Assembly: GCF_965363235.1 (NCBI RefSeq)
Contig: NC_134838.1
Location: 3,477,001 to 3,541,000, forward strand
Origin: Mytilus galloprovincialis
Taxonomy: Eukaryota; Mollusca; Bivalvia; Mytilida; Mytilidae
Reading direction: 5' to 3'
DNA length: 64,000 bases
Shown here: positions 26,051-39,900 of the stretch, one piece after another
How the letters are laid out: each line of letters begins with the position of its first letter
How positions within the stretch are numbered: the first letter of the stretch is position 1
Program-made: the position numbers and the translations under genes
The notes under the pieces: generated by a model
What the model was told of the DNA's origin: nothing
Database searches by the model: none
What the model saw: only the letters and a program-made list of their open reading frames with translations

Positions 26051-26239
26051 TGGATTTTACTCTAACATGAATTTAGTCAAATAACTTACTCTCAAATGGA
26101 AATTATTTTACAGAACAAATCAGTGATACAGCCCCCATATAAAACTTACTGTAAGATGTCATTCTTATGGTCTCACATAATTAAAGCCATCAAATGAAAC
26201 CATATTTTAATATCTAAACTGCATGTTTTCACAAGTTTT

Positions 26240-26815
26240 AAAATAATGAGACAACTCTTAACCAGAGATCAAATGACTATAGGTCACTGTAGGGCCTTCA
26301 ACAATGAGCAAAACCTTTACCATATAGTAAGCTATAAAAGGTCTCAAAATGACAAATTCCAACGAAAATTATGCATAAATAAACACACTAACATTTCAAA
26401 AGATAATGAGTATCTAAACATCTTAAATCTCCATTTGGCTTTCAACAATAACCAAATATAAAAAAGAAGATGTGGTATGATTGTCAATGAGACAACTGTC
26501 CACAAGAGACCAAAATGACACAGACATTAACAACTATAGGTCACCGTACAGCCTTCAACAATGAGCAAAGCCCATACTGCATAGTCAGCTATAAAAGGCC
26601 CCGATAAGACAATGTAAAACAATTCAAACGAGAAAACTAAAGGCCTTATTTATATAAAAAAATGAAAGAAAAACAAATATGCAACACATAAACAAACAAC
26701 TACCACTGAATTACAGGCTCCTGACTTGGGACAGGCACATACCTAAATAATGTGGCGGGGTTAAACATGTTAGCGGGATCCCAACCCTCCCCTAACCTGG
26801 GACAGTGGTATATTC
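26240..26815 (-). repeat. Family E dispersed repeat
   Basis: It contains GATGTGGTATGATTGTCAATG, ACAACTATAGGTCACCGTAC and GCGGGGTTAAACATGTTAGC. Related pieces occur at 33541-33625 (same orientation) and 19920-20030, 40700-41095 and 43125-43395 (opposite). Class unknown; widespread in this window. Confidence 0.7.
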
Positions 26816-26974
26816 TAATGCAATTTGGATGTAACAATTTTTTTCATTGGCTAAAAGTTGCCGTCATATCCACAGTTGACCAGGCATAACTAAGGAGGGA
26901 ACTGCCATTTTGAATTGATTGAATCAACAAATATTCGATTACTACTATATAATCGAAAATAAAACAACACCTAC

Positions 26975-27131
26975 CTTGAATTCGTCGTTTAAATGTAATT
27001 TTATCCGAATTTGAAGCGTACAGGTACAGGCTACGCGTCGCCAGTAAAACTGCATTTGCGACCATCAAATCTACAATTGACGGTGGCAACTCTTCAACTA
27101 CAGTACTGTTGTTCCTTGAACAGTACAACAT
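26975..27131 (-). CDS. Possible orphan first exon, unrecognised
   Basis: Read on the minus strand, an ATG at 27131 opens 52 codons (starting MLYCSRNNSTVVEELPPS, ending FKRRIQ) followed by a good donor, CAAG|GTAGGTG, at 26974. The composition is protein-like and a hydrophobic stretch (IVDLMVANAVLLA) is visible. I found no matching second exon to the left, so it may be a pseudogene fragment, a lineage-specific gene or chance. Function unknown. Confidence 0.25.
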
Positions 27132-27593
27132 AAGAACAAACTATAAAAATCAGTGAAAAAGGTTTAACTCATCAGATTGACAAACATACAAGTGGATGTG
27201 GCTGGGTACTTATACATCCCCACACAAAAAGACACAATGAACAGATCTGAGGGTACTCGCAGTTATCTGACAGCTAGCTCAAAGCCACTAACAACTAATT
27301 AAAAAATCATGCATCTAAGACTAAACTATCAATCCGTACACATCCAACATCCAATGGATTTAATGTAAAGACGTCATAAACACCCAAAGAAAAACATATC
27401 CTTGTGCAATGCCAAATTACAGGTATCGACAGATTGTAGATCCATGAATATGTATATGTATATAACATACTAGTTAGTAATATTTAGTTAGCTTTTAATT
27501 TACTGATAACAAAATCAATATTTATAGACTGGTAAAGTAAAAGTAAGCTATAAGTGGCTCTCTATTAATCAAACGTCAAAATATTATACAAAT
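27132..27593. other. Intergenic, nothing recognised
   Basis: AT-rich intergenic DNA with no gene, RNA or element I can support. Confidence 0.5.
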
Positions 27594-28757
27594 AACACTG
27601 GAAAGAGGGGTATTCACAAATAACACTGGTAGGAGGGGGTATTCACAAATAACCCTGGAAGGAGGGGTATTCACAAATAACACTGGAAGGAGGGGTATTC
27701 ACAAATAACACTGGAAGGAGGAGGTATACACAAATAACACTGGAAGGAGGGGGTATTCACAAATAACACTGGTAGGAGGGGGTATTCACAAATAACCCTG
27801 GTAGGAGGAGGTATACACAAATAACCCTGGAAGGAGGGGTATTCACAAATAACACTGGAAGGAGGGGTATTCACAAATAACACTGGAAGGAGGAGGTATA
27901 CACAAATAACACTGGAAGGAGGGGTATTCACAAATAACACTGGTAGGAGGGGGTATTCACAAATAACCCTGGAAGGAGGGGTATTCACAAATAACACTGG
28001 AAGGAGGGGTATTCACAAATAATACTGGAAGGAGGGGTATTCACAAATAACACTGGAAGGAGGAGGTATACACAAATAACACTGGAAGGAGGGGTATTCA
28101 CAAATAACACTGGTAGGAGGGGGTATTCACAAATAACCCTGGTAGGAGGGCGTATTCACAAATAACACTGGTAGGAGGGGGTATTCACAAATAACACTGG
28201 ATGGAGGGGTATTCACAAATAACACTGGAAGGAGGGGTATTCACAAATAACCCTGGAAGGAGGGGGTATTCACAAATAACCCTGGAAGGAGGGGGTATTC
28301 ACAAATAACACTGGTAGGAGGGGGTATTCACAAATAACCCTGGAAGGAGGGGTATTCACAAATAACACTGGAAGGAGGGGTATTCACAAATAACACTGGA
28401 AGGAGGAGGTATACACAAATAACACTGGAAGGAGGGGTATTCACAAATAACACTGGTAGGAGGGGGTATTCACAAATAACCCTGGAAGGAGGGGTATTCA
28501 CAAATAACACTGGAAGGAGGGGTATTCACAAATAATACTGGTAGGAGGGGGTATTCACAAATAACACTGGTAGGAGGGGGTATTCACAAATAACACTGGA
28601 TGGAGGGGTATTCACAAATAACACTGGAAGGAGGGGTATTCACAAATAACACTGGAAGGAGGAGGTATACACAAATAACACTGGAAGGAGGGGTATTCAC
28701 AAATAACACTGGTAGGAGGGGGTATTCACAAATAACACTGGAAGGAGGGGGTAGGTA
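27594..28757 (+). repeat. 28/29-bp minisatellite array, about 41 units
   Basis: Unit near AACACTGGAAGGAGGGGTAT plus TCACAAAT, with variants CCCTGG, GGTAGG, GGGGG (29 bp) and GGAGGTATAC. Blocks of variants repeat in the same order about 513 bp apart (27671-27997 versus 28184-28510), showing higher-order amplification. The minus-strand reading frame through it (VICEYPSFQ-like) is a by-product and not a gene. Confidence 0.95.
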
Positions 28758-28999
28758 TTCTGCTATATGTCTATAAATAAGGAAATTAGGTGTCGAGCTT
28801 CATGTCAGCATGGTTATACTGTATTAGAATCAATTTTAAGCACCTAGGAATCAGATATTCATAAGTTTGAGATAATGTGAGCATGTTATAAAAAAGTATA
28901 AAAAAATACTTTACTCCAAGGTAAGTTCAAAAGGAAGTTCAGAAAAAAATTTATAACAAAATTTAGTTTTCAACCAAGGGAACAAGTGATAAATATCTG

Positions 29000-29337
29000 A
29001 TAATCCCGACTTGATACAGGCCTTTTTTGAGTTTTGAGTATGACATGTATGACAGTTGTTTATAGTTTCTTATGATTGACATAATTGGGTGGGCAACTCA
29101 AACAAACATAACAGGTTAATGGGACAATAATTGGGATCCAGCAGCCAAAACTGAAAACACACACATCTCAACCAACTAAAACTCGCTTTTTTGTGTCTGT
29201 TCAAAGACAGGGGTGTACAATTTAGTGGTTTTATTTGGTTGCTGTCTGTCAGATTTCTCATTGCATAAATCAGGCTAATAGTTCTCTCATTTGAATAGTT
29301 TCAATTCTGTCAACACGAAACCTTTTATAGCCAACTA
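29000..29337 (+). repeat. Probable progenitor flank of the 52-bp satellite
   Basis: The order of motifs (GCATAAATCAGG, TCATTTGAATAG, CCTTTTATAGCCAACTATAA) parallels dispersed family E at 43240-43300 and 40905-40975. The satellite begins inside what would be the next part of that repeat. Confidence 0.5.
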
Positions 29338-32300
29338 TAAGTTATGTCTTTAACTCTATGATGATGACCATACAGTGACCTTTATTTACTACTATAAGTC
29401 TTTAACTCTATGATGATGACCATACAGTGACCTTTATTTACTACTATAAGTCTTTAACTCTGTGATGATGACCATACAGTGACCTTTATTTACTACTATA
29501 AGTCTTTAACTCTGTGATGATGACCATACAGTGACCTTTATTTACTACTATAAGTATTTAACTCTGTGATGATGACCATACAGTGACCTTTATTTACTAC
29601 TATAAGTCTTTAACTCTATGATGATGACCATACAGTGACCTTTATTTACTACTATAAGTCTTTAACTCTATGATGATGACCATACAGTGACCTTTATTTA
29701 CTACTATAAGTCTTTAACTCTGTGATGATGACCATACAGTGACCTTTATTTACTACTATAAGTCTTTAACTCTGTGATGATGACCATACAGTGACCTTTA
29801 TTTACTACTATAAGTCTTTAACTCTATGATGATGACCATACAGTGACCTTTATTTACTACTATAAGTCTTTAACTCTATGATGATGACCATACAGTGACC
29901 TTTATTTACTACTATAAGTCTTTAACTCTGTGATGATGACCATACAGTGACCTTTATTTACTACTATAAGTCTTTAACTCTGTGATGATGACCATACAGT
30001 GACCTTTATTTACTACTATAAGTCTTTAACTCTGTGATGATGACCATACAGTGACCTTTATTTACTACTATAAGTCTTTAACTCTGTGATGATGACCATA
30101 CAGTGACCTTTATTTACTACTATAAGTCTTTAACTCTGTGATGATGACCATACAGTGACCTTTATTTACTACTATAAGTCTTTAACTCTATGATGATGAC
30201 CATACAGTGACCTTTATTTACTACTATAAGTCTTTAACTCTATGATGATGACCATACAGTGACCTTTATTTACTACTATAAGTCTTTAACTCTGTGATGA
30301 TGACCATACAGTGACCTTTATTTACTACTATAAGTCTTTAACTCTGTGATGATGACCATACAGTGACCTTTATTTACTACTATAAGTCTTTAACTCTGTG
30401 ATGATGACCATACAGTGACCTTTATTTACTACTATAAGTCTTTAACTCTGTGATGATGACCATACAGTGACCTTTATTTACTACTATAAGTCTTTAACTC
30501 TGTGATGATGACCATACAGTGACCTTTATTTACTACTATAAGTCTTTAACTCTGTGATGATGACCATACAGTGACCTTTATTTACTACTATAAGTCTTTA
30601 ACTCTATGATGATGACCATACAGTGACCTTTATTTACTACTATTAGTCTTTAACTCTGTGATGATGACCATACAGTGACCTTTATTTACTACTATTAGTC
30701 TTTAACTCTGTGATGATGACCATACAGTGACCTTTATTTACTACTATAAGTCTTTAACTCTATGATGATGACCATACAGTGACCTTTATTTACTACTATA
30801 AGTCTTTAACTCTATGATGATGACCATACAGTGACCTTTATTTACTACTATAAGTCTTTAACTCTGTGATGATGACCATACAGTGACCTTTGTTTACTAC
30901 TACAAGTCTTTAACTCTGTGATGATGACCATACAGTGACCTTTATTTACTACTATAAGTCTTTAACTCTGTGATGATGACCATACAGTGACCTTTATTTA
31001 CTATAAGTTATGTCTTTAACTCTGTGATGATGACCATACAGTGACCTTTATTTACTACTATAAGTCTTTAACTCTGTGATGATGACCATACAGTGACCTT
31101 TATTTACTATAAGTTATGTCTTTAACTCTGTGATGATGACCATACAGTGACCTTTATTTACTACTATAAGTCTTTAACTCTATGATGATGACCATACAGT
31201 GACCTTTATTTACTACTATAAGTCTTTAACTCTATGATGATGACCATACAGTGACCTTTATTTACTACTATAAGTCTTTAACTCTATGATGATGACCATA
31301 CAGTGACCTTTATTTACTACTATAAGTCTTTAACTCTATGATGATGACCATACAGTGACCTTTATTTACTACTATAAGTCTTTAACTCTATGATGATGAC
31401 CATACAGTGACCTTTATTTACTACTATATGTCTTTAACTCTGTGATGATGACCATACAGTGACCTTTATTTACTACTATAAGTCTTTAACTCTATGATGA
31501 TGACCATACAGTGACCTTTATTTACTACTATAAGTCTTTAACTCTGTGATGATGACCATACAGTGACCTTTATTGACTACTATAAGTCTTTAACTCTGTG
31601 ATGATGACCATACAGTGACCTTTATTTACTACTATAAGTCTTTAACTCTATGATGATGACCATACAGTGACCTTTATTTACTACTATAAGTCTTTAACTC
31701 TATGATGATGACCATACAGTGACCTTTATTTACTACTATATGTCTTTAACTCTGTGATGATGACCATACAGTGACCTTTATTTACTACTATAAGTCTTTA
31801 ACTCTATGATGATGACCATACAGTGACCTTTATTTACTACTATAAGTCTTTAACTCTGTGATGATGACCATACAGTGACCTTTATTTACTACTATAAGTC
31901 TTTAACTCTGTGATGATGACCATACAGTGACCTTTATTTACTACTATAAGTCTTTAACTCTGTGATGATGACCATACAGTGACCTTTATTTACTACTATA
32001 AGTCTATAACTCTGTGATGATGACCATACAGTGACCTTTATTTACTACTATAAGTCTTTAACTCTGTGATGATGACCATACAGTGACCTTTATTTACTAC
32101 TATAAGTCTATAACTCTGTGATGATGACCATACAGTGACCTTTATTTACTACTATAAGTCTTTAACTCTGTGATGATGACCATACAGTGACCTTTATTTA
32201 CTACTATAAGTCTTTAACTCTGTGATGATGACCATACAGTGACCTTTATTTACTACTATAAGTCTTTAACTCTGTGATGATGACCATACAGTGACCTTTA

Positions 32301-32560
32301 TTTACTACTATAAGTCTTTAACTCTGTGATGATGACCATACAGTGACCTTTATTTACTACTATAAGTCTTTAACTCTGTGATGATGACCATACAGTGACC
32401 TTTATTTACTACTATAAGTCTTTAACTCTGTGATGATGACCATACAGTGACCTTTATTTACTACTATAAGTCTTTAACTCTATGATGATGACCATACAGT
32501 GACCTTTATTTACTACTATAAGTCTTTAACTCTATGATGATGACCATACAGTGACCTTTA
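29338..32560 (+). repeat. 52-bp satellite array, about 62 units
   Basis: Unit CTTTAACTCTRTGATGATGA, then CCATACAGTGACCTTTATTT, then ACTACTATAAGT: exactly 52 bp. Units are nearly identical; the common variant is A/G in CTRTGATG, which runs in blocks (AA, GGG, AA, GG, AA, GGGGG...). A few units keep ATAAGTTATGTC (about 31005 and 31110), the form at the left boundary. It lies between the 3' ends of nischarin and MTAP. No ORF. Confidence 0.97.
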
Positions 32561-32779
32561 TTATACCCACCTCAGTTGGACTCTGGTGGATATTTATTTT
32601 GTTGTCAATCAAACCACAAACTCCTTATTCTTATGTTTAATCATAAAGTCTTGATCCCCAAATAAAAAGGGGCATCCAGTTTAGGTACTTCAGGAGTGGA
32701 CATTTATTTGCAGATCTTGTCTTTCTGATCTTTTCTGTTGTTTAACAGTTTTTCTTGGTATATTTATAATTTTAACAAA

Positions 32780-33240
32780 CTAGAGGCCCTAAAGAGTGTG
32801 CTGTTCACCTTGGTCTATGTGCATATTATATATATATATAAATTTAACAAAGAACACTCCAACATTGTAAACGAGAATAGAATTACTGCTTTGTTGATCT
32901 AGTATTACTGATCATTTAGCCTGTTTTAATAGTTTCTATCTTCTTTAGTTTTTACTCAAACACAAAAGATGGTAAACAAAATCTTCAATTACAAGGCAAT
33001 CACTCCAATAAATAGTGAGTCTACTAATTATATTGGCACTTGTAAGTTGGTCACGACATTTTTGTGATTTAAAGTGTCCATTTATAAATTAAAATTTTAA
33101 TCATATAAGGCAAAACTAAAGAAAATTGGTAAAAATTATCATTAAAGGGCACTAACTCAAATAAGGAGTTGAAAGAGAGATTTATTTTCAACCATATTTA
33201 GGGATTTAAGCATAAGAAATGGTTATTATTCAAAACAACT
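32780..33240 (-). repeat. Diverged partial copy of family A
   Basis: It begins CTAGAGGCCCTAAAGAGTG and CACCTTGGTCTATGTGCATA like the left end at 35446, and contains AAAGGGCACTAACTC near 33145. A decayed, truncated copy in the same orientation as 35446-36737. Confidence 0.6.
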
Positions 33241-33958
33241 AGCAGCACAATGATTAAATTTTTTATTGAAAACCAAAAGATAAATGTAGCACATATAAAT
33301 ATAATCATAAAAAAAATGCACGATTTCTATTTATTAAATATACCACATTTGTCATTTAGAATGAAATTTACGTGTAATTGTTTAAATTTTTGGTAATGGT
33401 TCAGTTGACAAATATAAAAAAAAAACTTTAATATCAATAGCTTGTCACAATATACAACTCACTGTTTACACCAGTAGAATTTGCATAATTTCTAATTTCA
33501 CCTTATACTGAAATTACAGTTGAGTTTCCAACACTATATTAAAAAAAGATGTGGTATGATTGCCAATGAAACAACTCTCCAGAAGAGACTAAAATTACAC
33601 AGAAATGAACAACTAACTTATCACATACATAAATTTAAATAAAATCTTTTCAAAAATGAATCTGAATTTTAAACATTTATGACATAACAAATCCATGTCA
33701 AATTGACATAATGAAGACTAAAAGTTCATAACTACAATATATGCAGAACACATTGATTCAGAGAAATAAAATCATCTATAATACAAAATTAAGCAGACAA
33801 TCTAATTAAAATTAAATTTTCTACCCCTGCTCTTTTCTTGTACTTGATAGCAGAAATTTAATTTTGTTGATTAGATTGTAATACAAATGTTCATGTATTC
33901 TATGCGTTGAAGCTCCAGGTTAACAGTATAAAAGTAAAATATTGCGTAAATATCCAAG
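33241..33958 (-). other. MTAP 3' flank / 3' UTR
   Basis: AT-rich sequence downstream of the MTAP stop. Minus-strand AATAAA hexamers occur, for example the complement of 33262-33267. A short piece of family E lies at 33541-33625. I cannot choose the cleavage site. Confidence 0.4.
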
Positions 33959-36900
33959 TTAATAACTATGAGGCAGCAAGGTGTTCATCGTCACAGCATT
34001 CTGAAAGAAAAAATATACATCCCATTGAATTTACAATTTATGTGGTGAATTTTACATGGATTACAACTAAGCAACCACCAACCAGTATACTGTATATATA
34101 CATATAATTATATCTAATTATTTCACAGTGATTCACTAGTATATACAAATGTCATCTAATAAATAGATAAAATATAACTTATGATATTTTAATTTGGTCA
34201 TATTAAGGGTAAGGAAAGTGAAATTCACCAATCTGCTATTCTATAAGACATCGTAAATATTTTAAGAGGAGTAACACTGCGGGTGTCAATAGTAAAGCAG
34301 GAATAACTGATCTTTTGGGGGAATGTGAATTCACCCCACTCCCCTGTATGGTTGGACTTTGTGTAACTCAATCTTTAACCTATGGTTTTTCATTGCCCCT
34401 CAAATATTTTCAATTACAATTTTACTATTGAACCTTTCAACATGTGTAGAGTTAATTATAGACCTAAAGTTTGAAGTTTTTATTTAGTTTCATTCCTTCT
34501 GTCAGTTTTACTTGATGTAGGAATGTGAAATCTTTGTTTGAGCTTTCGAACATAAAACATATCAGGGAAATCATCAGAGCTAAAAATAGATAGTATGTGG
34601 CCTGAATGGTGTGGTTAAAGCTAATGTCATGTCACCTAATCAATAACAGATTTTGAGGTCTATAGGTGAGATGTTATGTCACCCTATCAGTAACTCCATT
34701 GCTTTTGTTCCTTAACATATAAACATACCTTGTAGTCCTCCAATGTCTTGGTCCAGTCTTCCTTTGCTATCTTAGGTATTACATCAAGTAAAACTTTCAG
34801 TGCATTTGAGGAGTTCTGTTTAAATATCTTCATAATATTTTCTACATTGACCTAAAATAGTAAAAATTAAATGGAAAATAGTCAATGCATATAAAAAGGC
34901 AAATGCATATAATACATTTCTATCTAGACATGCATGCATTCATTTCAGAATTTACTTTTAAATTTCTTAACATATAGTTGATTGGTTAAGTAGAGGTATG
35001 AAGGAACAGAATGCATGTCCAGAGACACCATTTCCCATCTTGCACTATCACATGTAACACAGTTTAATGAACTCCTGGAACAAAACCCTACCTGGTATTT
35101 ATTTTTAACTCCAATTCTTAATCAAGACCCTATTTATGAACTATAATTCTGGATCAAACCCCTATTTTCAGATATTTCAAAACATAGTAAACAAGTGTCC
35201 AATGCTTAAAGTTAATATTTAATTTAATAGTAAACAACCGAAGACCAATCTTTATACTGGATTTTGGACTGACAGACAATTGATGCACAGACCTGAAATA
35301 AAAACTTTTACTTTTGAAAGCAGGGTATGAACATTTTAGAAAATCATGTTTAATTAAGATTTCTCAAAAATCTTGCCTCACAAATATTTCTGCTCAAATG
35401 ACATGTTACTGCTACAGAAATGTCTTCAATTGGTAAGAAATTAAACTAGAGGCTCTCAAGAGCCTGTGTCGCTCACCTTGGTCTATGTGCATATTAACAA
35501 TGGACACAGATAAATTCATGACAAAATGGTGTTTTGGTGATGGTAATGTGTTTGTAGATCTTTCTTTACCGAACATTCTTGTACTACAATTATCTCTATC
35601 TATAATGAACTTGGCCCAATAATTACAGTGGAAAATATATCCTAAAAATTTACAAAAATTAAAAATTTATGAAAATGGTTAACAATTGACTATAAAGGGC
35701 AATAACTCCTTAAGGGGTCAATTGACAATTTTGGTCATGTTGACTTATTTGTAGATCTTATTTTGCTGAGCATTATTGCTGTTTACAGTTTATCTCTATC
35801 TATAATAATATTTAAGATAATAACCAAAATCTGCAAAATTTCCATAAAATTACTAATTCGGGGGCAGCAACCCAACAACAGGTTCTCCGATTTGTCTGAA
35901 AATTTCAGGGCAGATAGATCTTGACCTGATTAACAATTTAACCCCTGTCAGATTTGCTCTAAATGCTTTGGTTTCATAGATATAAGCCAAAATTTACATT
36001 TCACCCCTATGTTTTATTTTTAGCCATGGTGGCCATCTTGATTGGTTGGCTGGGTCACTCCTCACATTTTTTAAACTAGATACCCTAAAGATGATTGTGG
36101 CCAAGTTTGGATTAATTTGGCCCAGCAGTTTCAGAGGAGAAGATTTTTGTAATAGATTATTAAGATTTACGAAAAATGGTTAAAAATTGACTATAAAGAG
36201 CAATTACTCCTTAAGGAGTCAACTGACCATTTCGGTCATGTTGACTTATTTGTAACTCTTACTTTGCTGAACATTATTGCTGTTTACAGTTTATCTCTAT
36301 CTATAATAATATTCAAAATAATAGCCCAAAATGGTACAATTTCCTTAAAATTGCCAAATCCAGGGCAGCAACCCAACAACGGGTTGTCCAATTCGTCTGA
36401 AAATTTCAGTGCAGATAGATCTTGACTTGAATTTTACCCCATGTCAGATTTGCTCTAAATGCTTTGGTTTCAGAGTTACGTTGTATAAGCCAAAAACTAC
36501 ATTTTACCCCTATGTTCTATTTTTAGCCATGGCGGCCATCTTGGCTGGTTGGCCAGGTCACGCCACACATTTTTTAAACTAGATACCCCAATGATGATTG
36601 TAGCCAAGTTTGGTTTAGTTTGGCCCAGTAGTTTCAGAGAAGAAGATTTTTGTAAAAGCTAACGATGACGACGACGGACGACGACGCCGGACACCAGACG
36701 CAAAGTGATGAGAAAAGCTCACTGGGCCAGGTGAGCTAAAAATCATACCTGCCAACTTTTGAAAATGCCCATGGGGGTTTTAGCGCGCGACAACAATTTC
36801 AAAGTTTAAAATTCTTTGCGACGCTTATTTTGCGCGAAAAAGTGTCATTTTTGCATGATTTGTAAGATGAGCTTACATCCCTTTTTTTAAGTTTATTTGC

Positions 36901-39900
36901 ATGATTCTAGTTATTATATCAGCAGAAAATATGAACATGTAGCTGTAAGACCAGGAATTATTTTCATGTGTAAGGATACTAAATAGTTGTTGACTTTTCC
37001 AATTTAAAATTATACACAAAGAAGGACTTTTATCAGGTTGGGAACAACACATAGGGATCCCCCCTCAATGTTAGGACATTAAAAACCACTTTTTAAGTAC
37101 AAATGAGCATTCATATTATTTGAAGAAACTTTTCCCAAAGAACTGTACATCTTATGATCTATCATTGTCTATCTGGTATTATATGGTCAACACATGTCCA
37201 AGAATTTTGATATGCTCTTGGCCTTATATCTTCTTTATTATTCAAAATAATAGGACTCTTCATTTAGAAAAGCTGTTCCAAATATAATGTCAGAATTTCC
37301 CATTTTTAAGTTAACAAATCTACATTTTCCTATTTAATTTTTACAAGAGTGACCCCTTGACTAAGGGTTGTCCCTCATTTAAGGGATTCCTCATGTTGAT
37401 GTGGGGGGGGGGGGGGGGTTCCATGTGGAAAATAATGAAGAGTACATTATCCTTTAAATGATTGAATACATAAATAAAATTATGTTACAGTAAGTGTACA
37501 TGTAATGTCAATAAATTAGTGAATAAACTACTATTTATTATATTCATGGTAGTACTGCATCATTGAAGTTTGTCAATCAGCCATGCTTTTATTCTTATTC
37601 AGTGTAAGAACCTCCTTGCAGTTGAAAAATCATTTGCCATGTTCAGGTTTTTACAATTCTGACCAACAAACAGAGGAATACAACACAAGTTCAATATCTA
37701 GCATGTTAAAACAATCTTGAGAGAAAACGTTTTTGATTGGCTGATTAATTTGATCATGAGAAACGCACAATTTGATTGGCTGAACACGATTTTCCTCCAT
37801 TGGACACAGTTCAAAATCGGGAACAACAATATTTTTCGTGTAAATTTTCACCAAATCGTGTTTTAGAGGGTTTTTCAGGAACACGATCGTGCAATCGTGA
37901 CAAAGGGTCAAAATCGTGTAGTACACGCCTAAATCGTGAAAGTTGGCAGGTATGTAAAAATGAACATTTAATTTATGTTTTCTATCTATATGGTTCAAGT
38001 TTGCTGTAAGGATGTGTTTATGTTGACTGTTTAATTTTATTTTTTCTTATTTCAAAAATTCCATTAGGGAAAATATATTACATTATTGTAGTAATAAACC
38101 ATTATTTAAGACATTCAGCCATTGGCCTTCTTCAGTTTCTTTATTTTTCTTCTTAACTCCATGGTAGACATTTTACCCAATCATGTTTGATATTGTTATG
38201 TTGATGTCCTTACCCCTTCTTCTCCTTCCCTCCAACTGTCATAGTCTGTTACCAATGCCAAGGCACCATAGCAAAGACCAACTTCTTTTGCAAGTATCAC
38301 CTAAAATATCAAAGGGGACTTCATATTATTGAACTATGTATTGTCAGATGTAAGTAAGATATTGAACCTGTAAGTTTTTGTGCAGGGCTGAGTTTGTCTA
38401 TTTTTACTATATCTCTTACACCAAATCAAGAATTTAAAATTTACAGGATGCACTGACCAATTGATGCACAAATTTTACCCCTATCCAAAAAGTGTATGCA
38501 TTGTAATGGTGAAAAATATCCACATTTTCAATACTTTATCAAAATACCTTAAAAAATCAAATCGTGTCTTGGTCATTATGCATCCAATTGAAACCTGTAA
38601 ATAACTTCCAATTTTTATTATCATAAAAATGTATTTCATTTTATCAACAGTATTTTATTAACTATGCCAAAATTATATTTGAATTATGGATATGAACATA
38701 TCAATTTTAAAAATTTTTAAAAAATAATTAAGAATTTCTTAAAATTTCTCACCCACAAAACGCCCACACAAAAGACACATGCTTACCTCCGGTACTGTTG
38801 TCATGTTAATACAATGTGCTCCCCAGGAATTAAATAATTTACTTTCAGCTCTCGATGAAAATCTGGGACCTTCTATGGTTAACATGGTACCAGTTTCTCT
38901 TACAGATAAACCTAAATTCTTCCCACTTTCATACAACATCTGTAAATGTATATAAATGAATTAAAGTGCTCTTTAAGTATAAATGTAAAGAAAATCAAAC
39001 AAATAAATGCAATGTTTGGATGAATCATATCGGAGCTCTTTTAGAGAAAAAAAGACTAAGTGTGGCATAAAATAAAAATAAAACAAAAATAAAAAAATTA
39101 TGTAACGAATGCAACACTTTCAAAGTGTAAAAGAAATATTGAATGATTTTCAATTTTGCCAAAACCCAATGATTTCTAATGTGCAACAAAAATTATAATC
39201 TTCTATCCACTCCCCTCCCCTCCACCCTTGGCGGATTAAGGTGGTACCCAACACCTTCACTAAAATTAATTTGGTTCGTTTAATTTTCATATATATTTGA
39301 CAAAGTATTTACTTTGACCCTTTGACAAAAATATAAAAAAATTCAAAATATTTGAACCAACCAATTTATCCAAAAATTACACTAGTTATTTAGCAATTTG
39401 ACAAACACAAATTTTGATCAACGACACAACGTAATATAAAACATTTAGCTGATTTTACAGAGTTATCTCCCTGTAGTGTTAGGTACCACCTTAAGAGGAA
39501 ATTTTGGATCCATGAGATAATGATTTTCATTGGTTGCAGAGGTAACTGGCTGCATCCAATAAAAAAACTGCTTATAACATGAACGTGTACCGGTAAATGT
39601 ATAAAATGTAGGTAAACAATTGTCACTTGCTGATTGTGCAACCAATCATTACCCTCCTAAACGTACCATGCTATTTAGTGACAATTTAAATGTTTTTAAT
39701 CAACTAATAGAAGTTCCTGTGTATGTTTCTTGCACAAATGTTGGAATGTAAACGTATATAATTGTTTCCTGCTTAAGTTTGTAAACTCTAGACGCTACCA
39801 TGTTTTCACCCCCACATTAAAGTGTTCAAGTGCTACCATTGGTCAAGTATAATGTATTCTCAATGACTTTAATCAACCCATAGATGAAGCAACATTGTTA

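Noticed and set aside
27671-27997. 108-codon minus-strand ORF with repeating VICEYP/FVNTPP
   Set aside because: It is a reading frame through the 28/29-bp satellite; period and variants follow the DNA repeat, not codons.
29338-32560. CRISPR-like array
   Set aside because: Units are contiguous 52-bp repeats with no unique spacers, in eukaryotic DNA; it is a satellite.
37651-37998. 115-codon minus-strand ORF
   Set aside because: It crosses the right edge of a TIR element and is composed of its subterminal repeats.
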